Shown one piece after another: positions 19,469 through 27,952 of a stretch of 64,000 nucleotides of DNA. The translations under genes and the position numbers were made by a program. Under the pieces are notes generated by a model. That model ran no database searches. It was not told where the DNA came from and saw nothing but the letters and a program-made list of their open reading frames with translations. Source of the stretch: Bacteroides fragilis. GTDB lineage: Bacteria; Bacteroidota; Bacteroidia; Bacteroidales; Bacteroidaceae. The stretch spans positions 2,232,001 to 2,296,000 of the forward strand of contig NZ_CP018937.1 of assembly GCF_002849695.1 (NCBI RefSeq). Reading direction: 5' to 3'. How positions within the stretch are numbered: the stretch's first letter is position 1; every line of letters starts with the position of its first letter.

Positions 19469-19531
19469 ATGATGAAAATGCAAGTAAATACATATTGGTG
19501 GTGGCGCCCGTTACAACTCCGACAGTCGTAA
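19469..19531 (+). CDS. trp leader peptide with three tandem Trp codons
   Basis: A 20-codon frame MMKMQVNTYWWWRPLQLRQS sits between the trp promoter and a strong terminator ahead of trpB. Three consecutive TGG codons (19496-19504) make ribosome progress depend on charged tRNA-Trp. This is the classic attenuation arrangement, and it fits the Bacteroid-trp RNA motif described by comparative genomics in Bacteroidetes. The antiterminator pairing was not folded here. Confidence 0.9.
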   Translation: MMKMQVNTYWWWRPLQLRQS

Positions 19532-19581
19532 GGGAGCAGCGCTCGTATGTATATACCTCATTAAAGATATAACAGAAATTC

Positions 19582-19626
19582 AGAAAGAGCCCTGTCGCAA
19601 CCTGCGACGGGGCTCTTTCTTTTTTG
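19582..19626 (+). terminator. trp attenuator terminator
   Basis: A stem of about 18 bp (AGAAAGAGCCCTGTCGCA with TGCGACGGGGCTCTTTCT, one G-U pair) and a 3-base loop run directly into TTTTTT. It ends 36 bp before the trpB ATG and 50 bp after the leader peptide stop. Confidence 0.93.
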
Positions 19627-19661
19627 ACCGAAAATACAAATAACGAATAAAAAATAGGATT

Positions 19662-20834
19662 ATGAAAAGTTTCTTAGTTGATCAGGATGGCTATTACGGA
19701 GAATTCGGAGGTGCTTATGTGCCGGAAATACTCCACAAATGCGTAGAAGAGTTGAAAAACACGTATCTCAAAGTGATCGAAAGCGAGGATTTTAAAAAGG
19801 AATTCGACCAATTGCTGCGGGATTATGTAGGACGTCCTTCTCCCCTCTACCCGGCTCACCGCCTTTCGGAAAAGTATGGTTGCAGGATGTATCTGAAACG
19901 GGAAGACCTGAACCATACAGGAGCCCACAAGATAAACAACACCATCGGACAAATTCTGCTGGCACGCCGCATGGGCAAAAAGCGGATCATCGCCGAGACC
20001 GGTGCCGGACAGCACGGAGTGGCAACGGCCACCGTTTGCGCCCTGATGGACATGGAGTGCATCGTGTATATGGGAAAAACGGATGTAGAACGCCAGCATA
20101 TCAATGTAGAGAAGATGAAGATGCTGGGAGCCACAGTCATCCCGGTAACATCGGGTAACATGACACTGAAAGATGCTACGAACGAAGCCATCCGCGACTG
20201 GTGCTGCCATCCTTCGGATACGTATTACATCATCGGTTCCACCGTAGGACCACACCCGTATCCGGATATGGTGGCACGCTTGCAGTCGGTCATCAGCGAA
20301 GAGATAAAAAAGCAACTTCAGGAAAAAGAGGGACGTGACTATCCGGACTACCTGATTGCCTGTGTGGGCGGAGGAAGCAACGCTGCCGGAACCATCTACC
20401 ACTACATCGATGACGAACGGGTTCAGATCGTCTTGGCCGAAGCCGGTGGCAAGGGGATAGAAACCGGAATGACGGCAGCTACCATTCAATTGGGTAAAAT
20501 GGGAATCATCCATGGTGCACGCACGTTCGTGATCCAAAACGAAGACGGGCAGATTGAAGAGCCTTACTCTATCTCCGCCGGACTGGACTATCCCGGTATC
20601 GGACCGATGCATGCCAATCTCGCCGACAAAAAACGGGCATTGGTGTTGGCCGTCAACGACGATGAAGCCATCCGTGCCGCTTACGAACTGACCCGGCTGG
20701 AAGGAATCATTCCCGCACTGGAATCGGCACATGCACTGGGAGCCTTGGATAAAATGACCTTCAAACCGGAAGATGTAGTCGTGCTGACCGTATCGGGACG
20801 GGGAGATAAAGATATAGAAACTTATTTGGGATAA
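19662..20834 (+). CDS. trpB: Tryptophan synthase beta chain
   Basis: This 390-residue PLP enzyme condenses indole with serine to give tryptophan. The PLP lysine is Lys90 in [11 protein letters not shown], the GGGSNAAG phosphate-binding loop lies at about 232-239, and the N-terminus [12 protein letters not shown] is typical of TrpB1 that works with TrpA. It is the first structural gene of the operon, directly behind the attenuator, an unusual order compared with E. coli trpEDCBA but coherent with the gene set here. Confidence 0.98.
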   Translation: MKSFLVDQDGYYGEFGGAYVPEILHKCVEELKNTYLKVIESEDFKKEFDQLLRDYVGRPSPLYPAHRLSEKYGCRMYLKREDLNHTGAHKINNTIGQILLARRMGKKRIIAETGAGQHGVATATVCALMDMECIVYMGKTDVERQHINVEKMKMLGATVIPVTSGNMTLKDATNEAIRDWCCHPSDTYYIIGSTVGPHPYPDMVARLQSVISEEIKKQLQEKEGRDYPDYLIACVGGGSNAAGTIYHYIDDERVQIVLAEAGGKGIETGMTAATIQLGKMGIIHGARTFVIQNEDGQIEEPYSISAGLDYPGIGPMHANLADKKRALVLAVNDDEAIRAAYELTRLEGIIPALESAHALGALDKMTFKPEDVVVLTVSGRGDKDIETYLG

Positions 20835-20839
20835 ATCAT

Positions 20840-20935
20840 TTCACCACAGATTACACGGATTAACACAGTTTTTTTAATCTAATTACCCACAAAACAGATC
20901 GTCAATCTGCGAAAATCTGTGTAATCTGTGGTGAA
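20840..20935. repeat. CACAGAG-family palindrome, copy 4 (trpB-trpE)
   Basis: The arms start TTCACCACAGATTACACGG and end GTGTAATCTGTGGTGAA, GATTA type. It lies within the trp operon, so it is transcribed and should fold into a long hairpin in the mRNA. Confidence 0.92.
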
Positions 20936-20964
20936 TTCAAAATCAAATTAAAAAGAAAAAAATT

Positions 20965-22371
20965 ATGAATACCTTTCATTATACCACCCATAGCAAGCAG
21001 GTCTTGGGCGACCTGCACACTCCGGTAAGCATCTACCTCAAAGTGCGCGATATGTATCCGCAATCGGCATTAATGGAAAGCTCGGATTATCATGCCGGAG
21101 AAAATTCCCTCTCGTTCATCGCACTCTGCCCATTGGCAAGCATCGGCATAAACAGTGGAATAGTGACCACTACGTATCCCGACAACAGCCGCCGGGAAGA
21201 ACCACTCAACAAGACGTTCCACGTAGAGAATGCGTTCAACCGCTTCATCAACCAGTTCCATGTAGTGGGAGCCGATAAGAAATTCTGCGGACTGTATGGC
21301 TATACCACTTTCAACGCAGTGAAGTACTTTGAGCACATCCCCGTGAAAGAAAGCCACGACGAGCAAAACGACGCTCCGGACCTGCTATACATATTATATA
21401 AGTACATCATCGTCTTCAATCACTTCAAGAACGAGCTGACTCTGGTGGAAATGCTGGCGGAAGGAGAAGACAGCAGTCTGTCACAACTGGAATCGGCCAT
21501 CGAGAACCGCAACTATGCCTCGTATAACTTCTCAGTGACCGGTCCCGTCACCAGTACCATCACCGACGAAGAGCACAAAGCGAATGTACGCAAAGGTATC
21601 GCCCACTGCCTCCGGGGAGACGTCTTCCAGATTGTACTGTCCAGACGGTTCATCCAGCCTTATGCCGGTGACGACTTCAAGGTATACCGCGCGCTACGCA
21701 GCATCAACCCCTCCCCTTACCTGTTCTATTTTGACTTCGGCGGATACCGCATCTTCGGTTCGTCACCGGAAACACACTGCAAAGTAGAAGACGGACAAGC
21801 CTATATCGATCCGATTGCCGGAACCACACGGCGTACGGGAGACACCATAAAGGACAAAGAACTGACGGAAGCACTTCTGGCCGACCCGAAAGAGAACGCA
21901 GAGCATGTGATGCTGGTAGATCTGGCACGCAACGACCTCAGCCGCAATTGCCACGACGTGCGGGTGCTGTTTTACAAAGAACCGCAATATTACAGCCATG
22001 TCATCCATTTGGTAAGCCGCGTCAGCGGAGCACTGAACAAAGGGGCGAATCCGCTCAAGACTTTCATCGACACTTTCCCGGCCGGGACGTTGAGCGGTGC
22101 ACCGAAAGTACGTGCCATGCAGCTTATCAGTGAGATAGAGCCGCACAACCGCGGAGCTTACGGAGGCTGCATCGGTTTCATCGGACTGGACGGGGAACTG
22201 AACCAGGCCATTACGATCCGTACTTTTGTAAGCCGCAACAATGAATTGTGGTTCCAGGCCGGAGGAGGCATCGTGGCACGCAGTCAGGACGAATACGAAC
22301 TGCAAGAGGTCAACAACAAATTGGGAGCACTGAAGAAAGCAATAGATCTGGCCGTAAAACTAAAAAACTAA
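20965..22371 (+). CDS. trpE: Anthranilate synthase component I
   Basis: The 468-residue protein carries the chorismate-binding fold: RRFIQPYAGDDFKVYRALR, GSSPETHCKVEDG, IAGTTRRTG and FPAGTLSGAPKVRAMQLI. With TrpG it converts chorismate and glutamine to anthranilate. The N-terminal region contains LMESSDYH, the segment where feedback inhibition by tryptophan is sensed in the family (an LLES-like element). trpG follows after a long palindrome. Confidence 0.96.
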   Translation: MNTFHYTTHSKQVLGDLHTPVSIYLKVRDMYPQSALMESSDYHAGENSLSFIALCPLASIGINSGIVTTTYPDNSRREEPLNKTFHVENAFNRFINQFHVVGADKKFCGLYGYTTFNAVKYFEHIPVKESHDEQNDAPDLLYILYKYIIVFNHFKNELTLVEMLAEGEDSSLSQLESAIENRNYASYNFSVTGPVTSTITDEEHKANVRKGIAHCLRGDVFQIVLSRRFIQPYAGDDFKVYRALRSINPSPYLFYFDFGGYRIFGSSPETHCKVEDGQAYIDPIAGTTRRTGDTIKDKELTEALLADPKENAEHVMLVDLARNDLSRNCHDVRVLFYKEPQYYSHVIHLVSRVSGALNKGANPLKTFIDTFPAGTLSGAPKVRAMQLISEIEPHNRGAYGGCIGFIGLDGELNQAITIRTFVSRNNELWFQAGGGIVARSQDEYELQEVNNKLGALKKAIDLAVKLKN

Positions 22372-22377
22372 AAGGCA

Positions 22378-22529
22378 TTCACCACAGAGGACACAGAGGA
22401 CACAGAGATTAATTAGCTGCGCTCCATCTGTTTTCAGATAAAAGAACCTAAGAACCCATAAAGAATTATCTGTTCTTTTGTTCTTATGTCTAAAAAAAAC
22501 TCTGTGTACCCTGTGTCCTCTGTGGTGAA
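22378..22529. repeat. CACAGAG-family palindrome, copy 5 (trpE-trpG)
   Basis: This is the longest copy, 152 bp. The left arm has three clean 9-bp units (CACAGAGGA, CACAGAGGA, CACAGAG) and the right arm ends CTGTGTCCTCTGTGGTGAA. The spacer is about 90 bp and has no similarity to other copies. Confidence 0.92.
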
Positions 22530-22558
22530 CCCAAACTCTAAAACAAATAAAAAAAACA

Positions 22559-23161
22559 ATGAATAACAAGATAGATCCCCTTAACAGACGGGAAGAAGCG
22601 ATTCTGCTCCTGGACAACTATGACTCTTTCACTTACAACCTGCTGCACGTGGTAAAAGAGTTGGGAGCCACTAACATTGAAGTGTTCCGCAACGACGAAA
22701 TTTCACTGGAAGAAGTGGAACGTTTTGATAAAATCATCCTTTCGCCGGGACCGGGCATACCGGAAGAAGCCGGACTGCTGCTACCCATTATCCGGAAATA
22801 TGCACCGACCAAAAGCATCTTAGGAGTTTGCCTGGGACATCAGGCCATCGGTGAAGCCTTCGGGGCAGCACTCGAGAACCTGACAGAAGTATACCATGGC
22901 GTACAGACTCCGGTCAACATCCTGAAGGAAGATGTTCTTTTTAAAGGTTTGGGACACGAAATACCCGTAGGCCGCTATCATTCGTGGGTAGTAAGCCGCG
23001 AGGACTTCCCCGAATGCCTCGAGATCACCGCCGAAAGCCGTGAAGAACAAATCATGGCATTGCGGCACCGCACGTACAATGTACATGGCATCCAGTTCCA
23101 TCCCGAATCGGTGCTGACTCCGCAAGGAAAAGAAATCATTAAAAACTTCTTAAACCAATAA
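22559..23161 (+). CDS. trpG: Anthranilate synthase component II (glutamine amidotransferase)
   Basis: This 200-residue class I amidotransferase supplies ammonia to TrpE. The nucleophile is Cys in LGVCLGHQAIG, with the catalytic His-Glu in VHGIQFHPESV near the C-terminus and LLLDNYDSFTYNL at the N-terminus. It is separate from TrpD here, with 5 bp between the two genes. A pabA role for folate is possible in principle, but the operon context supports trpG. Confidence 0.96.
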   Translation: MNNKIDPLNRREEAILLLDNYDSFTYNLLHVVKELGATNIEVFRNDEISLEEVERFDKIILSPGPGIPEEAGLLLPIIRKYAPTKSILGVCLGHQAIGEAFGAALENLTEVYHGVQTPVNILKEDVLFKGLGHEIPVGRYHSWVVSREDFPECLEITAESREEQIMALRHRTYNVHGIQFHPESVLTPQGKEIIKNFLNQ

Positions 23162-23166
23162 ACCCC

Positions 23167-24162
23167 ATGAAACAGATTCTATATAAATTATTCGAACATC
23201 AATACCTGGGACGGGACGAAGCCCGTACCATATTGCAGAACATTGCACAAGGCAAATACAACGACGCACAAGTGGCCTCACTGATAACCGTCTTCTTGAT
23301 GCGCAACATATCGGTAGAGGAACTTTGCGGATTCCGTGATGCGTTGCTCGAAATGCGCGTACCGGTGGATCTGAGTGAATTTGCGCCTATCGATATCGTA
23401 GGAACCGGAGGGGACGGCAAAAATACATTCAACATCTCTACCGCAGCCTGTTTCACTGTGGCAGGAGCCGGATTTCCGGTAGTAAAACATGGCAATTACG
23501 GTGCCACTTCCGTCAGCGGAGCCAGCAACGTAATGGAACAGCATGGAGTAAAATTCACCGGCGATGCAGACCGGCTCCGCCGTTCTATGGAAAAGTGCAA
23601 CATCGCCTATCTGCATGCCCCTTTGTTCAACCCTGCCCTGAAAGCAGTGGCACCGATACGGAAAGCGTTGGCCGTACGTACCTTTTTCAATATGCTCGGT
23701 CCGTTGGTAAACCCTGTCATACCGCAATATCAGTTACTTGGAGTCTACAACCTCCCGTTGCTCCGTCTGTACACATATACCTATCAGGAGAGCGCCACCC
23801 GCTTTGCCGTTGTACATAGTCTGGACGGGTATGATGAAATCTCCCTGACCGACGAATTTAAAGTGGCTACCTGCGGCAACGAAAAAATCTATACTCCGGA
23901 AAGTCTCGGCTTCAACCGTTACGGAGAAGCCGACCTCGACGGCGGAAATACCCCGGAGGACGCAGCAAAAATATTTGATGCTGTTATGGAAGGAACGGCT
24001 ACGGAAGCACAAAAGAACGTAGTGGTTGTCAATGCTGCCTTCGCCATCCAGGTGATCTGTCCGGATAAACCGATAGAAGAATGCATCGCCCTCGCCCGTG
24101 AATCACTGGACAGCGGCAAGGCAAAAGAGACCTTAAAGAAATTTGTTGAACTAAACAGATAG
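23167..24162 (+). CDS. trpD: Anthranilate phosphoribosyltransferase
   Basis: The 331-residue enzyme transfers the phosphoribosyl group from PRPP to anthranilate. The PRPP/Mg motif is GTGGDGKNTFNIST at about residue 79, with KHGNYGATSVSGASNVMEQHG following and LGPLVNP in the middle. It begins 5 bp after trpG and trpC begins 24 bp after it, so this is the tightest part of the operon and the one without palindromes. Confidence 0.97.
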   Translation: MKQILYKLFEHQYLGRDEARTILQNIAQGKYNDAQVASLITVFLMRNISVEELCGFRDALLEMRVPVDLSEFAPIDIVGTGGDGKNTFNISTAACFTVAGAGFPVVKHGNYGATSVSGASNVMEQHGVKFTGDADRLRRSMEKCNIAYLHAPLFNPALKAVAPIRKALAVRTFFNMLGPLVNPVIPQYQLLGVYNLPLLRLYTYTYQESATRFAVVHSLDGYDEISLTDEFKVATCGNEKIYTPESLGFNRYGEADLDGGNTPEDAAKIFDAVMEGTATEAQKNVVVVNAAFAIQVICPDKPIEECIALARESLDSGKAKETLKKFVELNR

Positions 24163-24186
24163 GAAAACTATCGCCCACCCAAAAGC

Positions 24187-25008
24187 ATGAAAGATATATT
24201 ATCCGAAATCATCGCCAACAAGCGTTTCGAAATAGACTTGCAGAAACAGGCCATCCCATCGGAACAGCTTCAGGAGAAACTATCTGACGAAATACAGCCC
24301 GGATACTCCATGAAGCAGGCACTAACTTCCTCGTCTACCGGTATTATTGCAGAATTCAAACGCCGCTCTCCATCCAAAGGATGGATTTATGAAGACGCAC
24401 GCCCCGAACAGGTAGTGCCGGAATATGCAGCCTCGGGTGCTTCGGCGCTTTCTATCCTCACGGACGAAAAGTTCTTCGGAGGAAGCCTGAAGGATATCCG
24501 TACGGCACGCCCGCTGGTAAATATTCCGATTCTGCGCAAAGATTTCATAATCGACGAATATCAACTGTATCAGGCCAAAATAGTCGGAGCCGACGCCGTA
24601 CTGCTGATTGCTGCCGCACTGGATACAGAGAAGTGCCATGCCCTTGCTGAAAAAGCTCATGAACTGGGATTGGAAGTCTTGCTGGAAATCCATACTGCCG
24701 AAGAGTTACCATTTATAAATAAGGAGATCGATATGGTGGGGATCAATAACCGAAATCTCGGCACTTTCTTTACGGATGTGGAGAACTCGTTCCGATTGGC
24801 CGGACAACTGCCCCGGAACACAGTATTGGTGTCGGAAAGCGGCATATCCGACCCGCAAACCGTGAAGCGCTTGCGTAATGCCGGATTCAGAGGATTCCTG
24901 ATCGGAGAAACGTTTATGAAAACCGGGCAACCGGGCAAGAAACTGGAAGAATTTATAAACGAATCGAACCCAGTAACCCATTCCCATGACAAATTCACCA
25001 CAGAGTAG
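24187..25008 (+). CDS. trpC: Indole-3-glycerol phosphate synthase
   Basis: This 273-residue TIM-barrel enzyme converts CdRP to indole-3-glycerol phosphate. Family motifs are IAEFKRRSPSKG (catalytic Lys), LRKDFIIDEYQ, VGINNRNL and LVSESGI. The C-terminus runs into the next palindrome: the last residues FTTE and the TAG stop come from the repeat (24994 onward), so the tail is about 10 residues longer than needed. It is a single-function TrpC; trpF is a separate gene. Confidence 0.97.
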   Translation: MKDILSEIIANKRFEIDLQKQAIPSEQLQEKLSDEIQPGYSMKQALTSSSTGIIAEFKRRSPSKGWIYEDARPEQVVPEYAASGASALSILTDEKFFGGSLKDIRTARPLVNIPILRKDFIIDEYQLYQAKIVGADAVLLIAAALDTEKCHALAEKAHELGLEVLLEIHTAEELPFINKEIDMVGINNRNLGTFFTDVENSFRLAGQLPRNTVLVSESGISDPQTVKRLRNAGFRGFLIGETFMKTGQPGKKLEEFINESNPVTHSHDKFTTE

Positions 25009-25084
25009 CACAGAGGACACAGAGTTTTAATTTTCAAGTCCACAGAAATATCTTAAATTTTCCCTCTGTGTCCTCTGTGGTGAA
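24994..25084. repeat. CACAGAG-family palindrome, copy 6 (trpC-trpF)
   Basis: It starts TTCACCACAGAGTAGCACAG and ends CTGTGTCCTCTGTGGTGAA. Its first 15 bases are coding sequence for the end of TrpC. Confidence 0.92.
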
Positions 25085-25116
25085 TCGAAATCAAAACCAT
25101 TCAATTAAGAACAAGA

Positions 25117-25737
25117 ATGATAAACGACAAACTGATAAAAGTCTGCGGAATGCGCGAAGCCGACAATATCCGCGATGTAGAACAACTAAAGGTCGACATG
25201 ATAGGCTTTATCTTCTACCCGAAGTCTCCCCGCTGCCTATGCGAGCTTCCGGCTTACATGCCGGATGCGGCAAAGCGTGTGGGTGTCTTTGTCAACGAAG
25301 ACAAAAAAGAAATCGAGATACTTGCCGACCGTTTCAGCCTGGATTATATCCAGCTGCATGGCAATGAATCACCGGAATACTGTCATTCACTCCGGTCAAC
25401 CGGGTTAAGGCTGATCAAAGCGTTTTCCATCGCCCGGAGAAAGGATTTTGAGAACACCGAAGCATACGAAAAATCTTGTGACTATTTCCTGTTCGACACC
25501 AAATGTGAACAACATGGCGGCTCGGGCAATCAGTTCGACTGGACGATGCTGAACAGCTACAAAGGGAAAAAGCCTTTCTTACTTAGCGGCGGAATCAATC
25601 CATACAGTGCTCCGACCCTGAAAGAATTGCGTCATCCCCAATTGGCGGGTTTTGACCTGAACAGTCGTTTCGAAGCCAAACCGGGACTGAAAGAGGTAGA
25701 AAGACTCAAGTTCTTTTTAGAGCAACTGGGGAAATAA
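25117..25737 (+). CDS. trpF: Phosphoribosylanthranilate isomerase
   Basis: The 206-residue TIM-barrel protein isomerises PRA to CdRP. Motifs are KVCGMREADNI at the N-terminus (Cys general base), IGFIFYPKSPR, VGVFVNED, LQLHGNE-like IQLHGNESPEYC, FLLSGGINP and GFDLNSRFE. The start ATG is 32 bp downstream of the palindrome. TrpA follows after 51 bp. Confidence 0.96.
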   Translation: MINDKLIKVCGMREADNIRDVEQLKVDMIGFIFYPKSPRCLCELPAYMPDAAKRVGVFVNEDKKEIEILADRFSLDYIQLHGNESPEYCHSLRSTGLRLIKAFSIARRKDFENTEAYEKSCDYFLFDTKCEQHGGSGNQFDWTMLNSYKGKKPFLLSGGINPYSAPTLKELRHPQLAGFDLNSRFEAKPGLKEVERLKFFLEQLGK

Positions 25738-25788
25738 AGCTCCACCAACCCTGAATATAAAAAAGTAATGAATTAAAAATAAAAGTGT

Positions 25789-26559
25789 ATGAACAGAATA
25801 AACCAACTTTTCAGTAGCAATCCCAAGGATTTGCTATCCATCTATTTTTGTGCCGGCACTCCTACACTGGAGGGAACAGCCGAAGTGATCCGTGCCCTCG
25901 AGAAACATGGAGTAAACATGATCGAAATCGGTATCCCTTTCAGTGATCCGATGGCAGACGGCATTGTAATCCAGAATGCAGCCACACAAGCCCTACGCAA
26001 CGGGATGTCGCTCAAACTTCTGTTTGAACAGCTGCATAATATCCGCCGGGATGTAAAAATCCCATTGATATTAATGGGATACCTCAACCCGATTATGCAG
26101 TTCGGCTTCGATGACTTCTGCCGGCAGTGTGCCGAATGTGGAATCGACGGTGTCATCATTCCCGACCTTCCCTTCAAAGACTATCAAGAGCACTTCCGCA
26201 ACATTGCGGAGCAATATGACATCAAAGTGATTATGCTTATCACTCCCGAAACGAGTGAAGAGCGTGTACACGAGATTGACGAACATACGGACGGTTTTAT
26301 CTATATGGTTTCGTCGGCTGCCACCACAGGGGCACAACAGGACTTTGACGAACAAAAACGTGCGTACTTTAAAAAGATTGAAAAGATGAATCTGCGCAAT
26401 CCACGCATGGTAGGTTTCGGCATCAGCAACCGGGCCACTTTCCGTGCTGCCTGCGATAATGCCTCGGGAGCCATTATCGGCAGCCGTTTTGTTACTCTGC
26501 TCAATGAAGAAAAGGATCCGGAAAAGGCCATTCTCCGATTAATTGACGGAATAAAATAA
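25789..26559 (+). CDS. trpA: Tryptophan synthase alpha chain
   Basis: The 256-residue alpha subunit splits indole-3-glycerol phosphate into indole and glyceraldehyde 3-phosphate and passes indole to TrpB. Motifs are MIEIGIPFSDPMADG (catalytic Glu), GVIIPDLPFKD (catalytic Asp) and VGFGISNRATF. It closes the operon, which therefore encodes all seven functions from chorismate to tryptophan in the order B-E-G-D-C-F-A. Confidence 0.97.
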   Translation: MNRINQLFSSNPKDLLSIYFCAGTPTLEGTAEVIRALEKHGVNMIEIGIPFSDPMADGIVIQNAATQALRNGMSLKLLFEQLHNIRRDVKIPLILMGYLNPIMQFGFDDFCRQCAECGIDGVIIPDLPFKDYQEHFRNIAEQYDIKVIMLITPETSEERVHEIDEHTDGFIYMVSSAATTGAQQDFDEQKRAYFKKIEKMNLRNPRMVGFGISNRATFRAACDNASGAIIGSRFVTLLNEEKDPEKAILRLIDGIK

Positions 26560-26567
26560 GAACCAAA

Positions 26568-26643
26568 CTCACCACAGAGCAACACAGAGACGATTTTAAG
26601 TCGTTGTTTGTTAGTAAAGAGCTCTGTGCTACTCCGTGGTGAA
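26568..26643. repeat. CACAGAG-family palindrome, copy 7 (trpA-ansA)
   Basis: It starts CTCACCACAGAGCAACACAG and ends GTGCTACTCCGTGGTGAA, 9 bp behind the trpA stop. This is the shortest copy (76 bp). No U-tract follows directly. Confidence 0.9.
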
Positions 26644-26738
26644 AAGAGTCTCGACACAGTCTCTTTTATCATTTATAGTTTATAGTTTATAGTTCTTTTT
26701 TGTATCTTTGTCGGCGAAACAGCAAAAAAGATACAGAT

Positions 26739-27785
26739 ATGAAAGCAGATTACCCCTCCGTATTACTCATTTATACTGGTGGAACTATCGGAATGATAGA
26801 AAACCCGGAAACCGGTGCTCTGGAAAATTTTAATTTCGACCATCTACTAAAGCACGTACCCGAACTGAAAAGATTCAATTACCGCATCTCTTCCTATCAG
26901 TTTGATCCCCCTATTGACTCTTCGGACATGGAACCGGCATTTTGGGCCAAACTGGTTAAGATTATAAACTATAACTATGACTCTTTTGATGGGTTTGTCA
27001 TCCTCCATGGCACCGATACAATGGCGTATACAGCTTCTGCCCTCAGCTTCATGCTCGAGAACCTGAGTAAACCTGTCATCCTGACCGGCTCTCAACTCCC
27101 GATCGGTACACTACGCACAGACGGCAAAGAAAACCTGATTACAGCTATTGAAATTGCAGCAGCCAAAAACCCGGATGGCACCGCAATCGTTCCCGAGGTC
27201 TGCATCTTTTTTGAAAACCATCTGATGCGTGGCAACCGCACGACTAAAATCAATGCTGAAAACTTCAACGCTTTCCGCTCGTTCAACTATCCCCCATTGG
27301 CACGAGTAGGCATCCATATTAAATATGAACCTAACCTGATCCGCAAACCGGATCTGACCAAGCCTCTGAAACCTCACTATCTGTTCGATACGAACGTAGT
27401 CATTCTGACACTCTTCCCCGGGATTCAGGAAGGGATCGTATCTGCACTGCTCCATGTGCCGGAACTAAAGGCAGTAGTATTAAAAACATTCGGTTCGGGC
27501 AACGCACCCCAGAAAGAGTGGTTTATCAGGGAACTGAAAGACGCTACGGACCGGGGCATCATTATCGTCAATATCACTCAATGTGCCTCCGGTGCCGTCG
27601 AAATGGAACGCTATGGCACCGGTATCCAGCTGCTTCAGGCAGGAGTCATCAGCGGATACGACAGCACACCGGAATGTGCGGTCACCAAATTAATGTTCCT
27701 CTTAGGGCATGGACTCGACAATAAAGAGATCAGGTATAAAATGAATTCTTGCCTGATCGGCGAAATAACCAAAAGGACCGAATAA
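26739..27785 (+). CDS. ansA: L-asparaginase type I
   Basis: The 348-residue enzyme hydrolyses asparagine to aspartate and ammonia. The first catalytic motif is IYTGGTIGM at the N-terminus and the second is LHGTDTMAYTAS at about 90; LTGSQLPIG follows. No signal peptide is present, so it is the cytoplasmic type. I chose the ATG at 26739 because TATCTTTG (26703-26710) is a promoter element and a longer frame from 26700 would start inside it. Three tandem TTTATAG units lie just upstream of that element. Confidence 0.95.
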   Translation: MKADYPSVLLIYTGGTIGMIENPETGALENFNFDHLLKHVPELKRFNYRISSYQFDPPIDSSDMEPAFWAKLVKIINYNYDSFDGFVILHGTDTMAYTASALSFMLENLSKPVILTGSQLPIGTLRTDGKENLITAIEIAAAKNPDGTAIVPEVCIFFENHLMRGNRTTKINAENFNAFRSFNYPPLARVGIHIKYEPNLIRKPDLTKPLKPHYLFDTNVVILTLFPGIQEGIVSALLHVPELKAVVLKTFGSGNAPQKEWFIRELKDATDRGIIIVNITQCASGAVEMERYGTGIQLLQAGVISGYDSTPECAVTKLMFLLGHGLDNKEIRYKMNSCLIGEITKRTE

Positions 27786-27952
27786 ACACTCCATGCACCA
27801 GGCCTCTTTGGCATCTTCGTTATCACCGGATCGTATTATTCATAAAAAATATTAATGACGTTATAAGTAAGTTATATTTCAAACAATACAGGCCGATTAA
27901 TAGTTGTACATTTGTGTCGAATATTTGCAAATACTGAACAAAACAAACAAAT

